18,195 nt of DNA from positions 1 through 18,195 of the forward strand of contig DATAID010000030.1 in the NCBI GenBank assembly GCA_036262835.1, read 5' to 3'. A program made the translations under genes and the position numbers. Each line of letters starts with the position of its first letter. The first letter of the stretch is position 1. Shown one piece after another: positions 7,489-13,663 of the stretch. The DNA comes from RBG-16-66-20 sp036262835 (lineage in GTDB: Bacteria > Pseudomonadota > Gammaproteobacteria > Burkholderiales > SG8-39). The notes below the pieces were generated by a model that was not told where the DNA came from, did not search any database, and was given only the letters and a program-made list of their open reading frames with translations.

Positions 7489-9242
7489 AGGGCGGTTTCG
7501 CCGCGCTTGGGCTTGCTGCCATTGGGCTTGTCCGCGCCGCGCCGCGCCGCCGCGGCATCGCGCGCGGCGAGCACGGCGCGCTGCTGGGTTTCGTCCTGCC
7601 GGCAAAGCAGCTGCGCCTCGCTGTCCAGGGCGTCGAACTCGGCGCGCAGGGCCGCGATCTGCGCCTCGAGCGCCGTGCGCTGGCGATTGATCTCGCGCTC
7701 CCGGCGCTCCGCGGCCTGTTGGCGCGCGACCTCCGCGGTCTTCTCGCGGTCTTCCTGCGCCGCGCGCATAGAACCGGTCAGCACGCCCTCGGGCCCGACG
7801 TAGACATCCTGCAGCTGGATGCCCGCGGAGGTGATGAGGAACTCCCGGATCTGGTTCGAGTGGTGCATGCCGCGCGACTTGAGCACGTACAGGCCGCGGT
7901 TGCGCTCGCCGCCGAGCTCGATGTCGCGCACCAGGAGCCAGGTGTCGATGATCGAGGAGATGCCGACGTCGGTCGCTTCGAGCACGTTCGCGCCGTTGGT
8001 CAGGTGGGTGAGGAGCGCCGTGATCTGCCGCCCCTTAAGGAAATCGACCACGCGCAGCAGCATCGCGCTCGTATCCCGCGGGTTCGCGCTCGACGCGAAG
8101 TTGCTGATCGGGTCGATGATTACCACCTCGGGATCGAAGTCGACCACCATCTTGTGGATCTGCACCAAATGCGCCTCGAGTCCGAAATAGTTCGGGCGCG
8201 AGGCGTGCATGCGAATGAGGCCCTTCTCGAGGTACGGCCCGAAATCCATTCCGATCGAGCGCATGTTGCGCGTGAGCTGCGCCGGGGACTCCTCGAACGC
8301 CAGGTACAGGCAGCGCCCGCCGCGGCGCGCCGTCTCGTAGGCGAGCGAGCAGGCGATGCTCGTCTTGCCCGTGCCGGCCGTGCCCGACACGAGGATCGAA
8401 GAGCCTTTGTAGTAGCCCTTGCCGCCGAGCATGGTGTCCAGGCGGGGAATGCCGCTCGGAATGCGCTCGTCGCTGACCTCATGGTCCAAACCGAGGGCCG
8501 TGATGGGCAGCACCGAGATGCCGCCCTCGTCGATCAGGAACGGATATTCGCTCGTGCCATGCGTGGTGCCGCGGTACTTGACCACGCGCAGCCGCCGCGT
8601 CGAAACCTGGTCGCTGACCCGATGATCGAGCAGGATCACGCAGTCGGAGACGTACTCCTCGAGCCCCTGGCGCGTGAGCGTGTTGCCGCCGCGCTCGCCG
8701 GTGATGACCGCGGTCACGCCCCTGTCCTTCAGCCAGCGGAAGAGCCGCCGCAGCTCGGCGCGCAGGACCGCGAGGTTCTCGAAGCCGGCGAAGAGCGATT
8801 CGATCGTGTCGAGCACCACGCGCTTGGCGCCCACCGAGTCGATGGCGAGGCCGATGCGCAGGAACAGGCCCTCCAGGTCGTAGTCGCCGGTCTCGTCGAT
8901 CTCGTTGCGCTCGACGCGCACGTAATCGATCGCGATCTTGTTGTCCTTGACCAGCTGGTCGAGATCGAAGCCGAGCGAGCGCACGTTCTGCGCGAGCTCG
9001 TCGCCCGTCTCCTCGAAGGTGATGAAGGCGCCGGGCTCGCCGAAGTCGGTGGCGCCGTGCACCAGGAACTCCAGTCCGAAGAGCGTCTTGCCGCAGCCCG
9101 CCCCGCCGCAGATGAGCGTCGGGCGGCCCTTCGGCAGGCCGCCGCCGGTGATCTGGTCCAGACCGTGGATTCCGGTCGCGGACTTGGGGAGCGTGCGCTG
9201 CGCGCCGGGAAAGCTTTTCACTGCGCCGTTGTCACGCTTCAT
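7485..9242 (-). CDS. kaiC: KaiC-family ATPase/autokinase with C-terminal coiled-coil tail (KaiC2-like)
   Basis: Double RecA-fold ATPase of 585 residues; cyanobacterial KaiC is about 519. The CI domain has Walker A GGAGCGKT (46-53) and the glutamate pair E77-E78 (TFEET). The CII domain has Walker A GTAGTGKT (287-294) and E317-E318 (AFEES). The phosphorylation segment reads ATDVGISSIIDT: S429-S430 sit where Synechococcus KaiC has S431-T432, and T424 where it has T426, so autophosphorylation is plausible. A charged coiled coil (about 492-565) replaces the KaiA-binding tail, in line with the absence of kaiA. The ATG at 9242-9240 gives a normal KaiC N-terminus. An upstream in-frame TTG at 9362 would add 40 residues unlike the family and is not favoured. 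GGAAAG lies about 11 bases upstream. It heads the three-gene kai operon. Confidence 0.95.
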   Translation of the reverse strand: MKRDNGAVKSFPGAQRTLPKSATGIHGLDQITGGGLPKGRPTLICGGAGCGKTLFGLEFLVHGATDFGEPGAFITFEETGDELAQNVRSLGFDLDQLVKDNKIAIDYVRVERNEIDETGDYDLEGLFLRIGLAIDSVGAKRVVLDTIESLFAGFENLAVLRAELRRLFRWLKDRGVTAVITGERGGNTLTRQGLEEYVSDCVILLDHRVSDQVSTRRLRVVKYRGTTHGTSEYPFLIDEGGISVLPITALGLDHEVSDERIPSGIPRLDTMLGGKGYYKGSSILVSGTAGTGKTSIACSLAYETARRGGRCLYLAFEESPAQLTRNMRSIGMDFGPYLEKGLIRMHASRPNYFGLEAHLVQIHKMVVDFDPEVVIIDPISNFASSANPRDTSAMLLRVVDFLKGRQITALLTHLTNGANVLEATDVGISSIIDTWLLVRDIELGGERNRGLYVLKSRGMHHSNQIREFLITSAGIQLQDVYVGPEGVLTGSMRAAQEDREKTAEVARQQAAERREREINRQRTALEAQIAALRAEFDALDSEAQLLCRQDETQQRAVLAARDAAAARRGADKPNGSKPKRGETAL

Positions 9243-9372
9243 TGCGACGAGATCTTTCCGCGGTGGAGTTGGGAACCGCGAGCGTACGTCCAACGATTTT
9301 CGAGGACAAGCCGAAATGTCCCGGATGCCACTACAAGGGCGAAAATAAATATTGCCCCGCAACTTTCCCGGG
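9243..9372 (-). promoter_or_regulatory. Leader of the kai operon, downstream of the enolase-like gene
   Basis: A 130-base spacer between the enolase-like stop and kaiC, both on the minus strand. Just after the enolase stop, a short CCCG/CGGG stem is followed by an A/T-rich run (around 9340-9353, ATATTTATTTT on the minus strand). This may act as a weak terminator, an upstream promoter element, or both. A TTGTCC with TACGCT 17 bases downstream is the best promoter-like pair I could find, and it is poor. The region must carry the kai promoter unless kaiC is read through from pdxH. Confidence 0.35.
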
Positions 9373-9421
9373 TTATTCGCGCTTCTCCTTGCGGTTCCTG
9401 AACAGCTTTCGCGCGGGATAG
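9263..9421 (+). CDS. Candidate 52-residue zinc-ribbon-like small protein (uncertain)
   Basis: On the plus strand, antisense to the kai leader and the last codons of the enolase-like gene, an open frame from a GTG at 9263 to a TAG at 9419-9421 encodes 52 residues. They contain KCPGCHYKGENKYCP (about residues 18-32), which gives Cys-X2-Cys-X8-Cys with an adjacent histidine, a pattern typical of metal-binding ribbons. Most of it lies in a genuine intergenic gap. Against it: no convincing Shine-Dalgarno, a GTG start, no second CXXC, and about 50 bases overlapping the enolase end in antisense. It may be chance. Confidence 0.2.
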   Translation: MELGTASVRPTIFEDKPKCPGCHYKGENKYCPATFPGYSRFSLRFLNSFRAG

Positions 9422-10626
9422 GGAAGCTTTGCGCCGCCGAGCGCCTCCTCGATCCTCAGCGCCTCGTTCCACTTCGCCATGCGCTCGGAGCGCGAGAAGC
9501 TGCCGACCTTCAACTGCGGCACGCCCCAGCCGACGGCAAGGTGCACGATCGAGACGTCCTCGGTTTCGCCCGAGCGCGCCGAGACGATCGCGTTGTAGCC
9601 GGCCTCCTGCGCCGCCTTCCAGCAGCGGAGCGTCTCGGTCACGGTGCCGACCTGGTTGGGCTTGAGGAGGACGCAGTTGCAGGCCCCGTTTGCGCCTTTC
9701 ACTTTCACGGAATTCGTGACAAAAAAATCATCGCCCACGATCTGCACCCTGCTTCCCGCGGTCCTCGTGAATGCCTGCATCGCGGCCGCGTCGTGCTCGC
9801 CGAACGGATCCTCGATGGAGACGATGGGGTAGCGCTCGATCCAGCGCAGCAGCATCGCGTGCATCTGCTCGGCGGTGAGCGAGCGGTTCTCGAGCGAAAG
9901 CTGGTAGCGCCCGCCGCGCCAGAGCTGGGTGGCGGCGATGTCGAGCGCGATCGCTACGTCCACGCCCGGCTCGAAGCCCGCGTCGTCGATCGCCGCGGTC
10001 AGCTCCTCGAGCGCCTCCTCGTTCGACTTGAACGCGGGCCAGTAGCCGCCTTCGTCGGCGACCCCTTGCAGGAGGCCCCGCTTCGCGAGCCGCGCGCCCG
10101 CCGCCTTGTACACCTTCGAGGTCCACTCGAGGCTCTCGGCGAAGCTGCCCGCGCCGACGCAGATCACCATGTAGTCCTGGATGTCGACCCGCCCTTTGGC
10201 GTGCGCCCCGCCGCCGAAGATCTGGATCTGCGGCACCGGCAGCGCGACTTTGCGATTGCCGGCAAGGAAGCGCCAGAGCGGCTTGCGCGCTGCTGCCGCC
10301 GCGGCGTGCGCCGCGGCAAGCGAAACGGCGACGATCGCGTTGCCGCCGAGCCGCGACTTGTCGGGCGTTCCGTCCAGTGCGATGAGTTTGTTGTCTATGT
10401 CTTCTTGAACCAGAGAGCTTCCGACCAGGGAAGATCGGATTTTCGTATTGACGTTGTTCACGGCGTCCCGGACGTCGATCGCCTTCGCTTCTCCGCCGCC
10501 CGTCGAGGCGCCCGCCGGCGCGATCGCGCGGCCGCGCGAGGTCTTGAGGATGACCTCTGCCTCCACGGTCGGGTTGCCGCGCGAGTCCCAGACCTGCCTT
10601 CCGACGACGTCTACGATTCTTGCCAT
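9373..10626 (-). CDS. Divergent enolase paralogue with altered active site
   Basis: A 417-residue enolase-superfamily protein, close to the 430 or so of true enolase and alignable over its whole length. Retained: the Mg-binding loop serine (S41 in AGASTG), H142, the catalytic glutamate in DEGGY (E192), metal ligands D229, E272 and the GDD pair 299-300, the catalytic lysine K322, and K373. Altered: the SHRSGETED motif reads SARSGETED, so the conserved histidine (H373 in yeast) is A350; the QEFM glutamate (E168 in yeast) is D151; the loop arginine/histidine before E46 is glycine. I infer it is not the housekeeping eno and probably acts on a different 2-phospho-acid or works slowly. The ATG at 10626 lies 16 bases inside the kinase gene, with GAGG upstream. 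The C-terminal tail is basic (RKLFRNRKEKRE). Confidence 0.88.
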   Translation of the reverse strand: MARIVDVVGRQVWDSRGNPTVEAEVILKTSRGRAIAPAGASTGGGEAKAIDVRDAVNNVNTKIRSSLVGSSLVQEDIDNKLIALDGTPDKSRLGGNAIVAVSLAAAHAAAAAARKPLWRFLAGNRKVALPVPQIQIFGGGAHAKGRVDIQDYMVICVGAGSFAESLEWTSKVYKAAGARLAKRGLLQGVADEGGYWPAFKSNEEALEELTAAIDDAGFEPGVDVAIALDIAATQLWRGGRYQLSLENRSLTAEQMHAMLLRWIERYPIVSIEDPFGEHDAAAMQAFTRTAGSRVQIVGDDFFVTNSVKVKGANGACNCVLLKPNQVGTVTETLRCWKAAQEAGYNAIVSARSGETEDVSIVHLAVGWGVPQLKVGSFSRSERMAKWNEALRIEEALGGAKLPYPARKLFRNRKEKRE

Positions 10627-11633
10627 GCGGCGCGCACCTCGGCGAGCGTGTGGGGAGCCTCAAGAAGGAGCTTCTTCGCGACGGAGCGCACGCGCTCCTT
10701 CTGCGAGTCCTGGGTGATGTATTCCACCGGCGATTTTCCGTCGATGCGGGCGAGCAGCAAGCCGGGGAGGAGGGTGGCGACACGCTGCTCAAGGTCCCGG
10801 TCTTTTTTGTTCCCGAAATAGCCGTTTGTCAGCGTATCGAAAGACAAAAGAAAATCCTTCGTGAACGCGGGTACCCAGACGCATTTCAGGAGCATGTGGT
10901 TGAGGCAGAATGCGACGTCGAAGGCCGGATCGCCGTACCACGCACACTCGGCATCGAGAAGGATCGGGCCTTCCTTGCCGGCCAAAATGTTTTTCGGACT
11001 GACATCGCCGTGCACCAGGGCGGTCCGGGTGTTCCTTGTTCTCTCCACGAGAGCTTTCAGGACCCGATCCATGGAAGGATGAACCCTGGCGGTCGCGACC
11101 AGATACGGCTCGAGGCGGATGGCGTAGAAATTGTCGTCGGTCGCAAAAGCGGCGGCAATGTCCTTGCGGCCCGACGTTGCCGAATGAATGCGCGCCAGCC
11201 GCCGGCCGACTTCGGCGGCGAAGGCCGGATCTGCGCGGCCGTCCCGAAGCTCGGTTTTCCAGAGCGGCAGGTCGCCGAGGTACTCCATCGCAAAAAAGCC
11301 ACTGTCGTCGGATGCAAGGATCTTCGGCGCTACACCGGGCACGATGCCGTTCGCGGTTTCGAGCCATTTCTTCTCGTAGCGGTTGCGCTCCACCGGCGCT
11401 TCCCACACCTGCGCGACGCGCAGGCGGGGCAGGGCGCGCTTCACCGCGATGGGGCCGGACTCGAGATCGACGCGCCAGATGTCGGAGGAGACGCCGCCCG
11501 AGAGCGCGGCTGCGGGCGGATGTTCGCCGGGCCCGGCAAGGCCGTGCTTCCTCAGGAAGGCGAGGACCTCCTCAGGGAGCGAGGCGCTCAATCTTCCAGG
11601 CGCCGCCGCCGCGCGTATAGAGGAGCCGGTCAT
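10611..11633 (-). CDS. APH/choline-kinase-fold phosphotransferase (small-molecule kinase)
   Basis: ATP-dependent kinase of the aminoglycoside phosphotransferase fold, up to 340 residues. The lobe lysine is in IAVKRAL (K65). The Brenner motif is VHGDVSPKNIL (HGD 208-210, N215) and the metal-binding aspartate is D227 in LLDAE, followed by WYGDPAFDVAF. The substrate is unknown; relatives phosphorylate aminoglycosides, choline, methylthioribose, homoserine or sugars. The start is uncertain. The ATG at 11633 would overlap pdxH by 62 bases; the in-frame TTG at 11591 overlaps by 20 and falls just before conserved-looking sequence (LPEEVLAFL). The 3' end overlaps the enolase-like gene by 16 bases, pointing to coupled expression. 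A stretch near 10800-11050 is less GC-rich than the surroundings. Confidence 0.88.
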   Translation of the reverse strand: MTGSSIRAAAAPGRLSASLPEEVLAFLRKHGLAGPGEHPPAAALSGGVSSDIWRVDLESGPIAVKRALPRLRVAQVWEAPVERNRYEKKWLETANGIVPGVAPKILASDDSGFFAMEYLGDLPLWKTELRDGRADPAFAAEVGRRLARIHSATSGRKDIAAAFATDDNFYAIRLEPYLVATARVHPSMDRVLKALVERTRNTRTALVHGDVSPKNILAGKEGPILLDAECAWYGDPAFDVAFCLNHMLLKCVWVPAFTKDFLLSFDTLTNGYFGNKKDRDLEQRVATLLPGLLLARIDGKSPVEYITQDSQKERVRSVAKKLLLEAPHTLAEVRAAWQES

Positions 11634-12204
11634 GCAGCCGGTTCTCGCGTCCCTGCCAGAACTCGATGCGCTCCGGGATCACCCGGTAGCCGCCCCACGA
11701 GGCGGGCCTTGGCGGGTTGTCGCCGTGCTTCTGCTTCTCGCTCTCGACCGCCTTTTCAAGCTGTGCGCGCGAGCTCACCCTTTCGCTCTGCGCCGAGGCG
11801 CGTGCCGACAGGCGCGCGCCGGCAGGCCTGCTTTTGAAATAGGCGTCCGACTCGTCTGCCGTGACTTTCTCCACGCGCCCCTCGATGCGCACCTGCCGCT
11901 CGAGCTGCGTCCAGAGGAACATGAGGGCAGCCTGCGGCCTGGCCGCCAGCTGGCGGCCCTTGCGGCTCTCGTAGTTGGTGTAGAAGACGAAGCCGCCGTT
12001 GTCCACGCCTTTGAGGAGCACCGCGCGCGCATCGGGCGCGCCCTCCTTTGTCACGGTGGCGAGCGTCATCGCGTTGGCAAGCGGCAGCTTCGCCTCGAGC
12101 GCCTCCTTGAACCAGCGCTCGAACTGCAGGAAGGGGTCGGCGTGCGCGTCGCTTTCCGCAAGGCCGGCGCGCATGTATTCCTGGCGCAGGTCGGCGATGT
12201 TCAT
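11572..12204 (-). CDS. pdxH: Pyridoxamine 5'-phosphate oxidase PdxH
   Basis: FMN-dependent oxidase of 210 residues that converts pyridoxine or pyridoxamine 5'-phosphate to pyridoxal 5'-phosphate, the last step of B6 synthesis and salvage. Family landmarks: DPFLQFERWFKEAL, NAMTLATV, RAVLLKGVDNGGFVFYTNYESRKG for FMN and phosphate contacts, RVEGRVEKV-like RIEGRVEKV, and the C-terminal RLHDRLLYTR...WKIERLAP that is diagnostic of PdxH. The ATG at 12204 has no Shine-Dalgarno and lies a few bases after a TATAAA on the minus strand. It heads an overlapping run with the kinase and the enolase-like gene. Whether these share a pathway with B6 is not shown. Confidence 0.97.
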   Translation of the reverse strand: MNIADLRQEYMRAGLAESDAHADPFLQFERWFKEALEAKLPLANAMTLATVTKEGAPDARAVLLKGVDNGGFVFYTNYESRKGRQLAARPQAALMFLWTQLERQVRIEGRVEKVTADESDAYFKSRPAGARLSARASAQSERVSSRAQLEKAVESEKQKHGDNPPRPASWGGYRVIPERIEFWQGRENRLHDRLLYTRGGGAWKIERLAP

Positions 12205-12227
12205 GCGCGCGATTTTATAATGCGCCG
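12205..12227. promoter_or_regulatory. Compact divergent promoter with shared TATAAT, candidate leaderless starts
   Basis: Only 23 bases separate the start codons of pdxH and the hydrolase gene. On the plus strand a perfect TATAAT (12216-12221) ends 6 bases before the ATG at 12228, so transcription would be expected to begin at or next to that A. On the minus strand the same A/T block reads TATAAA (12219-12214), ending 9 bases before the pdxH ATG at 12204. Neither gene has a Shine-Dalgarno. No good -35 is visible 17 bases upstream in either direction (GGCGAT and GCCCTC). Confidence 0.6.
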
Positions 12228-13184
12228 ATGCCGATCGAGGGCGTTTTCGACTACGACGAGGGCATCAGCGCGATCGACAGCGTCTACGACCGGCGCCTGC
12301 AGACCGCCATCCACCTGATCGTGGAGAAGGGCCGAGCCGCGATCGTCGACACCGGCACCGCGAACGCCGTGCCCTATGTGATGAAGGCGCTCGAGGCGAA
12401 GGGCATTGCGCCCGAGGCTGTCGATTACGTCATCCTCACCCACGTTCACCTCGACCACGCGGGCGGCGCGGGAAGCCTCATGGCGCGCTTTCCCGGGGCG
12501 CGCCTCACCGTGCATCCGCGCGGGGCGCGGCACATGATCGACCCGGGCCGGCTGGTCGCCGCCACCGTCGAGATCTACGGCGAAGAGGCGATGCGCCGCA
12601 CCTACGGCGAAGTGCTGCCCGTGCCGAAGGAGCGGGTGATCGAAACGCCCGAGGGCGCCCGGCTCGAGCTCGCGGGGCGCGAGCTGCTTTTCCTCGACGC
12701 GCCGGGCCATGCGCGCCACCACGTCGTCGTGCGCGACTCGCGCACGGGGCATTTCTTCGTGGGCGACAACTTCGGGCTCTCCTACCGGGAGCTCGACCGC
12801 GACGGCCGGCAGTTCGTCTTCCCGACCTCCAGCCCCTCGCAGTTCGACCCGCCGGTGCTCCTGCGCACGATCGAGCGGATGCTCTCCGACGGGCCGCAGG
12901 CGATCTACCTTGCGCATTTCGGCCGCCTGACGGCACCGCAAGCCCTTGCCGCGGACCTGCGGCGCCTCATAGAGGCCCACGCCGCCCTCGCGGAGCGCCA
13001 CAAGGACGCCGGCGCAGAGCGAAAACGGCTGCTCGCCGAAGGCGTTAGGTCGCTCGTGCTTGAGGAGAAATCGCGCCAGGGCTGGCGGATCGCCGATGAG
13101 AAACTGCTTGAAGTGTTCGCGCTCGACATCGAGCTGAACGCGCAAGGGCTCGTCTCGTGGCTCGATTCCAGAGGGAAAAACTAG
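12228..13184 (+). CDS. Metallo-beta-lactamase-fold hydrolase
   Basis: A cytoplasmic MBL-superfamily enzyme of 318 residues. The metal-binding HxHxDH is H72-V-H74-L-D76-H77 in THVHLDHAGG; further ligands are H161 (PGH), D180 (VGDNFG) and H230 (AHFG), so a dinuclear site is complete. The N-terminal strand region AIHLIVEKGRAAIVDTGT is typical of the family. Residues beyond about 235 form a charged, largely helical C-terminal segment. Relatives include glyoxalase II, lactonases and other thioester or ester hydrolases; nothing visible decides among them. The ATG at 12228 has no ribosome-binding site but sits 6 bases after a TATAAT, which suggests a leaderless mRNA. The gene ends 118 bases before the SWIB gene. 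Confidence 0.92.
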   Translation: MPIEGVFDYDEGISAIDSVYDRRLQTAIHLIVEKGRAAIVDTGTANAVPYVMKALEAKGIAPEAVDYVILTHVHLDHAGGAGSLMARFPGARLTVHPRGARHMIDPGRLVAATVEIYGEEAMRRTYGEVLPVPKERVIETPEGARLELAGRELLFLDAPGHARHHVVVRDSRTGHFFVGDNFGLSYRELDRDGRQFVFPTSSPSQFDPPVLLRTIERMLSDGPQAIYLAHFGRLTAPQALAADLRRLIEAHAALAERHKDAGAERKRLLAEGVRSLVLEEKSRQGWRIADEKLLEVFALDIELNAQGLVSWLDSRGKN

Positions 13185-13302
13185 ATTTTCCGATTGACTT
13201 CCCTCGGGGAAATGGGCATTGTTCGGGCACCGCTGCCCGACGGCGGGAGGAATCACGGGATCCCAAACGTTCCGTAATCGTTCGATCAGAGGAGAAAACC
13301 AG
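13185..13302 (+). promoter_or_regulatory. Leader and probable promoter of the SWIB gene
   Basis: A TTGACT (13194-13199) matches the -35 consensus at five of six positions, and a CATTGT (13217-13222) lies 17 bases further on as a weak -10. This would give a leader of roughly 75 bases. The leader ends in AGAGGAGA about 6 bases before the ATG, a strong ribosome-binding site. The frame is open upstream of the SWIB ATG from 13219, but the ribosome-binding site and domain start favour 13303. Confidence 0.4.
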
Positions 13303-13581
13303 ATGGCGAAGAAAAAGTCCGGCAAGAAGCGCAAGCCGAATGCCGCGTTCATGAAGGCGATGAAACCGTCGGCGACGCTGGCGGAAGTGATTGGCAGCGG
13401 CTCGATGCCGCGCACTGAAGTCACCAAGAAGATCTGGGCCTACATCAAGCGCCACGGCCTGCAGGACAAGAAGAACCGTCGCAACATCAACGCCGACGCC
13501 AAGCTGAAGCCGGTCTTCGGCGGCAAGGGCACGGTCTCGATGTTCGAGATGACCAAGCTGGTCAACAAGCACCTCAGCTAA
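13303..13581 (+). CDS. SWIB/MDM2-domain protein
   Basis: A 92-residue basic protein. Residues 1-13 are lysine/arginine-rich (MAKKKSGKKRKPN). Residues 18-90 form a SWIB domain: PSATLAEVIGSGSMPRTEVTK, then KKIWAYIKRHGLQD, then NRRNINADAKLKPVFGGKGTVSMFEMTKLVNKHL. In eukaryotes this fold belongs to chromatin remodelling subunits and MDM2. Small bacterial versions are known in Chlamydia and in betaproteobacteria and are thought to be nucleoid-associated, but their role is not settled. The AAKKK-type basic arm would suit DNA or RNA binding. The start at 13303 follows a good Shine-Dalgarno. The gene is monocistronic with its own terminator, and codon use (CTG, AAG, GGC, ATC) looks like that of a well-expressed gene. 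Confidence 0.92.
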   Translation: MAKKKSGKKRKPNAAFMKAMKPSATLAEVIGSGSMPRTEVTKKIWAYIKRHGLQDKKNRRNINADAKLKPVFGGKGTVSMFEMTKLVNKHLS

Positions 13582-13592
13582 CCGCATTTCCT

Positions 13593-13621
13593 GCCGGGGG
13601 CGCGGGCGCCCCCGGCGGTTT
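13593..13621 (+). terminator. Intrinsic terminator after the SWIB gene
   Basis: Eleven bases after the SWIB stop lies a perfect 10-bp GC-rich inverted repeat: GCCGGGGGCG (13593-13602), loop CGGG, then CGCCCCCGGC (13607-13616). It is followed by GGTTT. The U-tract is short, but the stem is very stable and the position is right. The stem is nearly symmetric, so it might also act on the convergent secreted-protein gene. Confidence 0.7.
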
Positions 13622-13633
13622 CCCCGCAGGTTC

Positions 13634-13662
13634 CGTCATTCCCGCGCAAGCGGAAATCCAGG
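13634..13662. repeat. dRS3-like / REP-like dispersed repeat unit
   Basis: The segment contains ATTCCC (13638-13643), an 8-base spacer GCGCAAGC, then GGAAAT (13652-13657). It matches the ATTCCC-N8-GGGAAT form of Neisseria dRS3 elements, with one mismatch in the right arm, followed by the familiar CCAGG. Read on the minus strand it gives the peptide LDFRLRGND, the usual translation signature of this repeat. It sits between two convergent genes and touches the stop codon of the gene on the minus strand. Single copy in this window. Confidence 0.6.
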
Positions 13663-13663
13663 T

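Noticed and set aside
9240..9362. kaiC start at an upstream TTG (9362) adding 40 residues
   Set aside because: The extra residues do not resemble KaiC, the codon is rare as a start, and the ATG at 9242 gives the normal N-terminus.
7719..9401. Long plus-strand open frame opposite kaiC (about 560 codons)
   Set aside because: Same GC-bias artefact. kaiC on the minus strand has intact Walker motifs, and the antisense product shows only repetitive charged residues.
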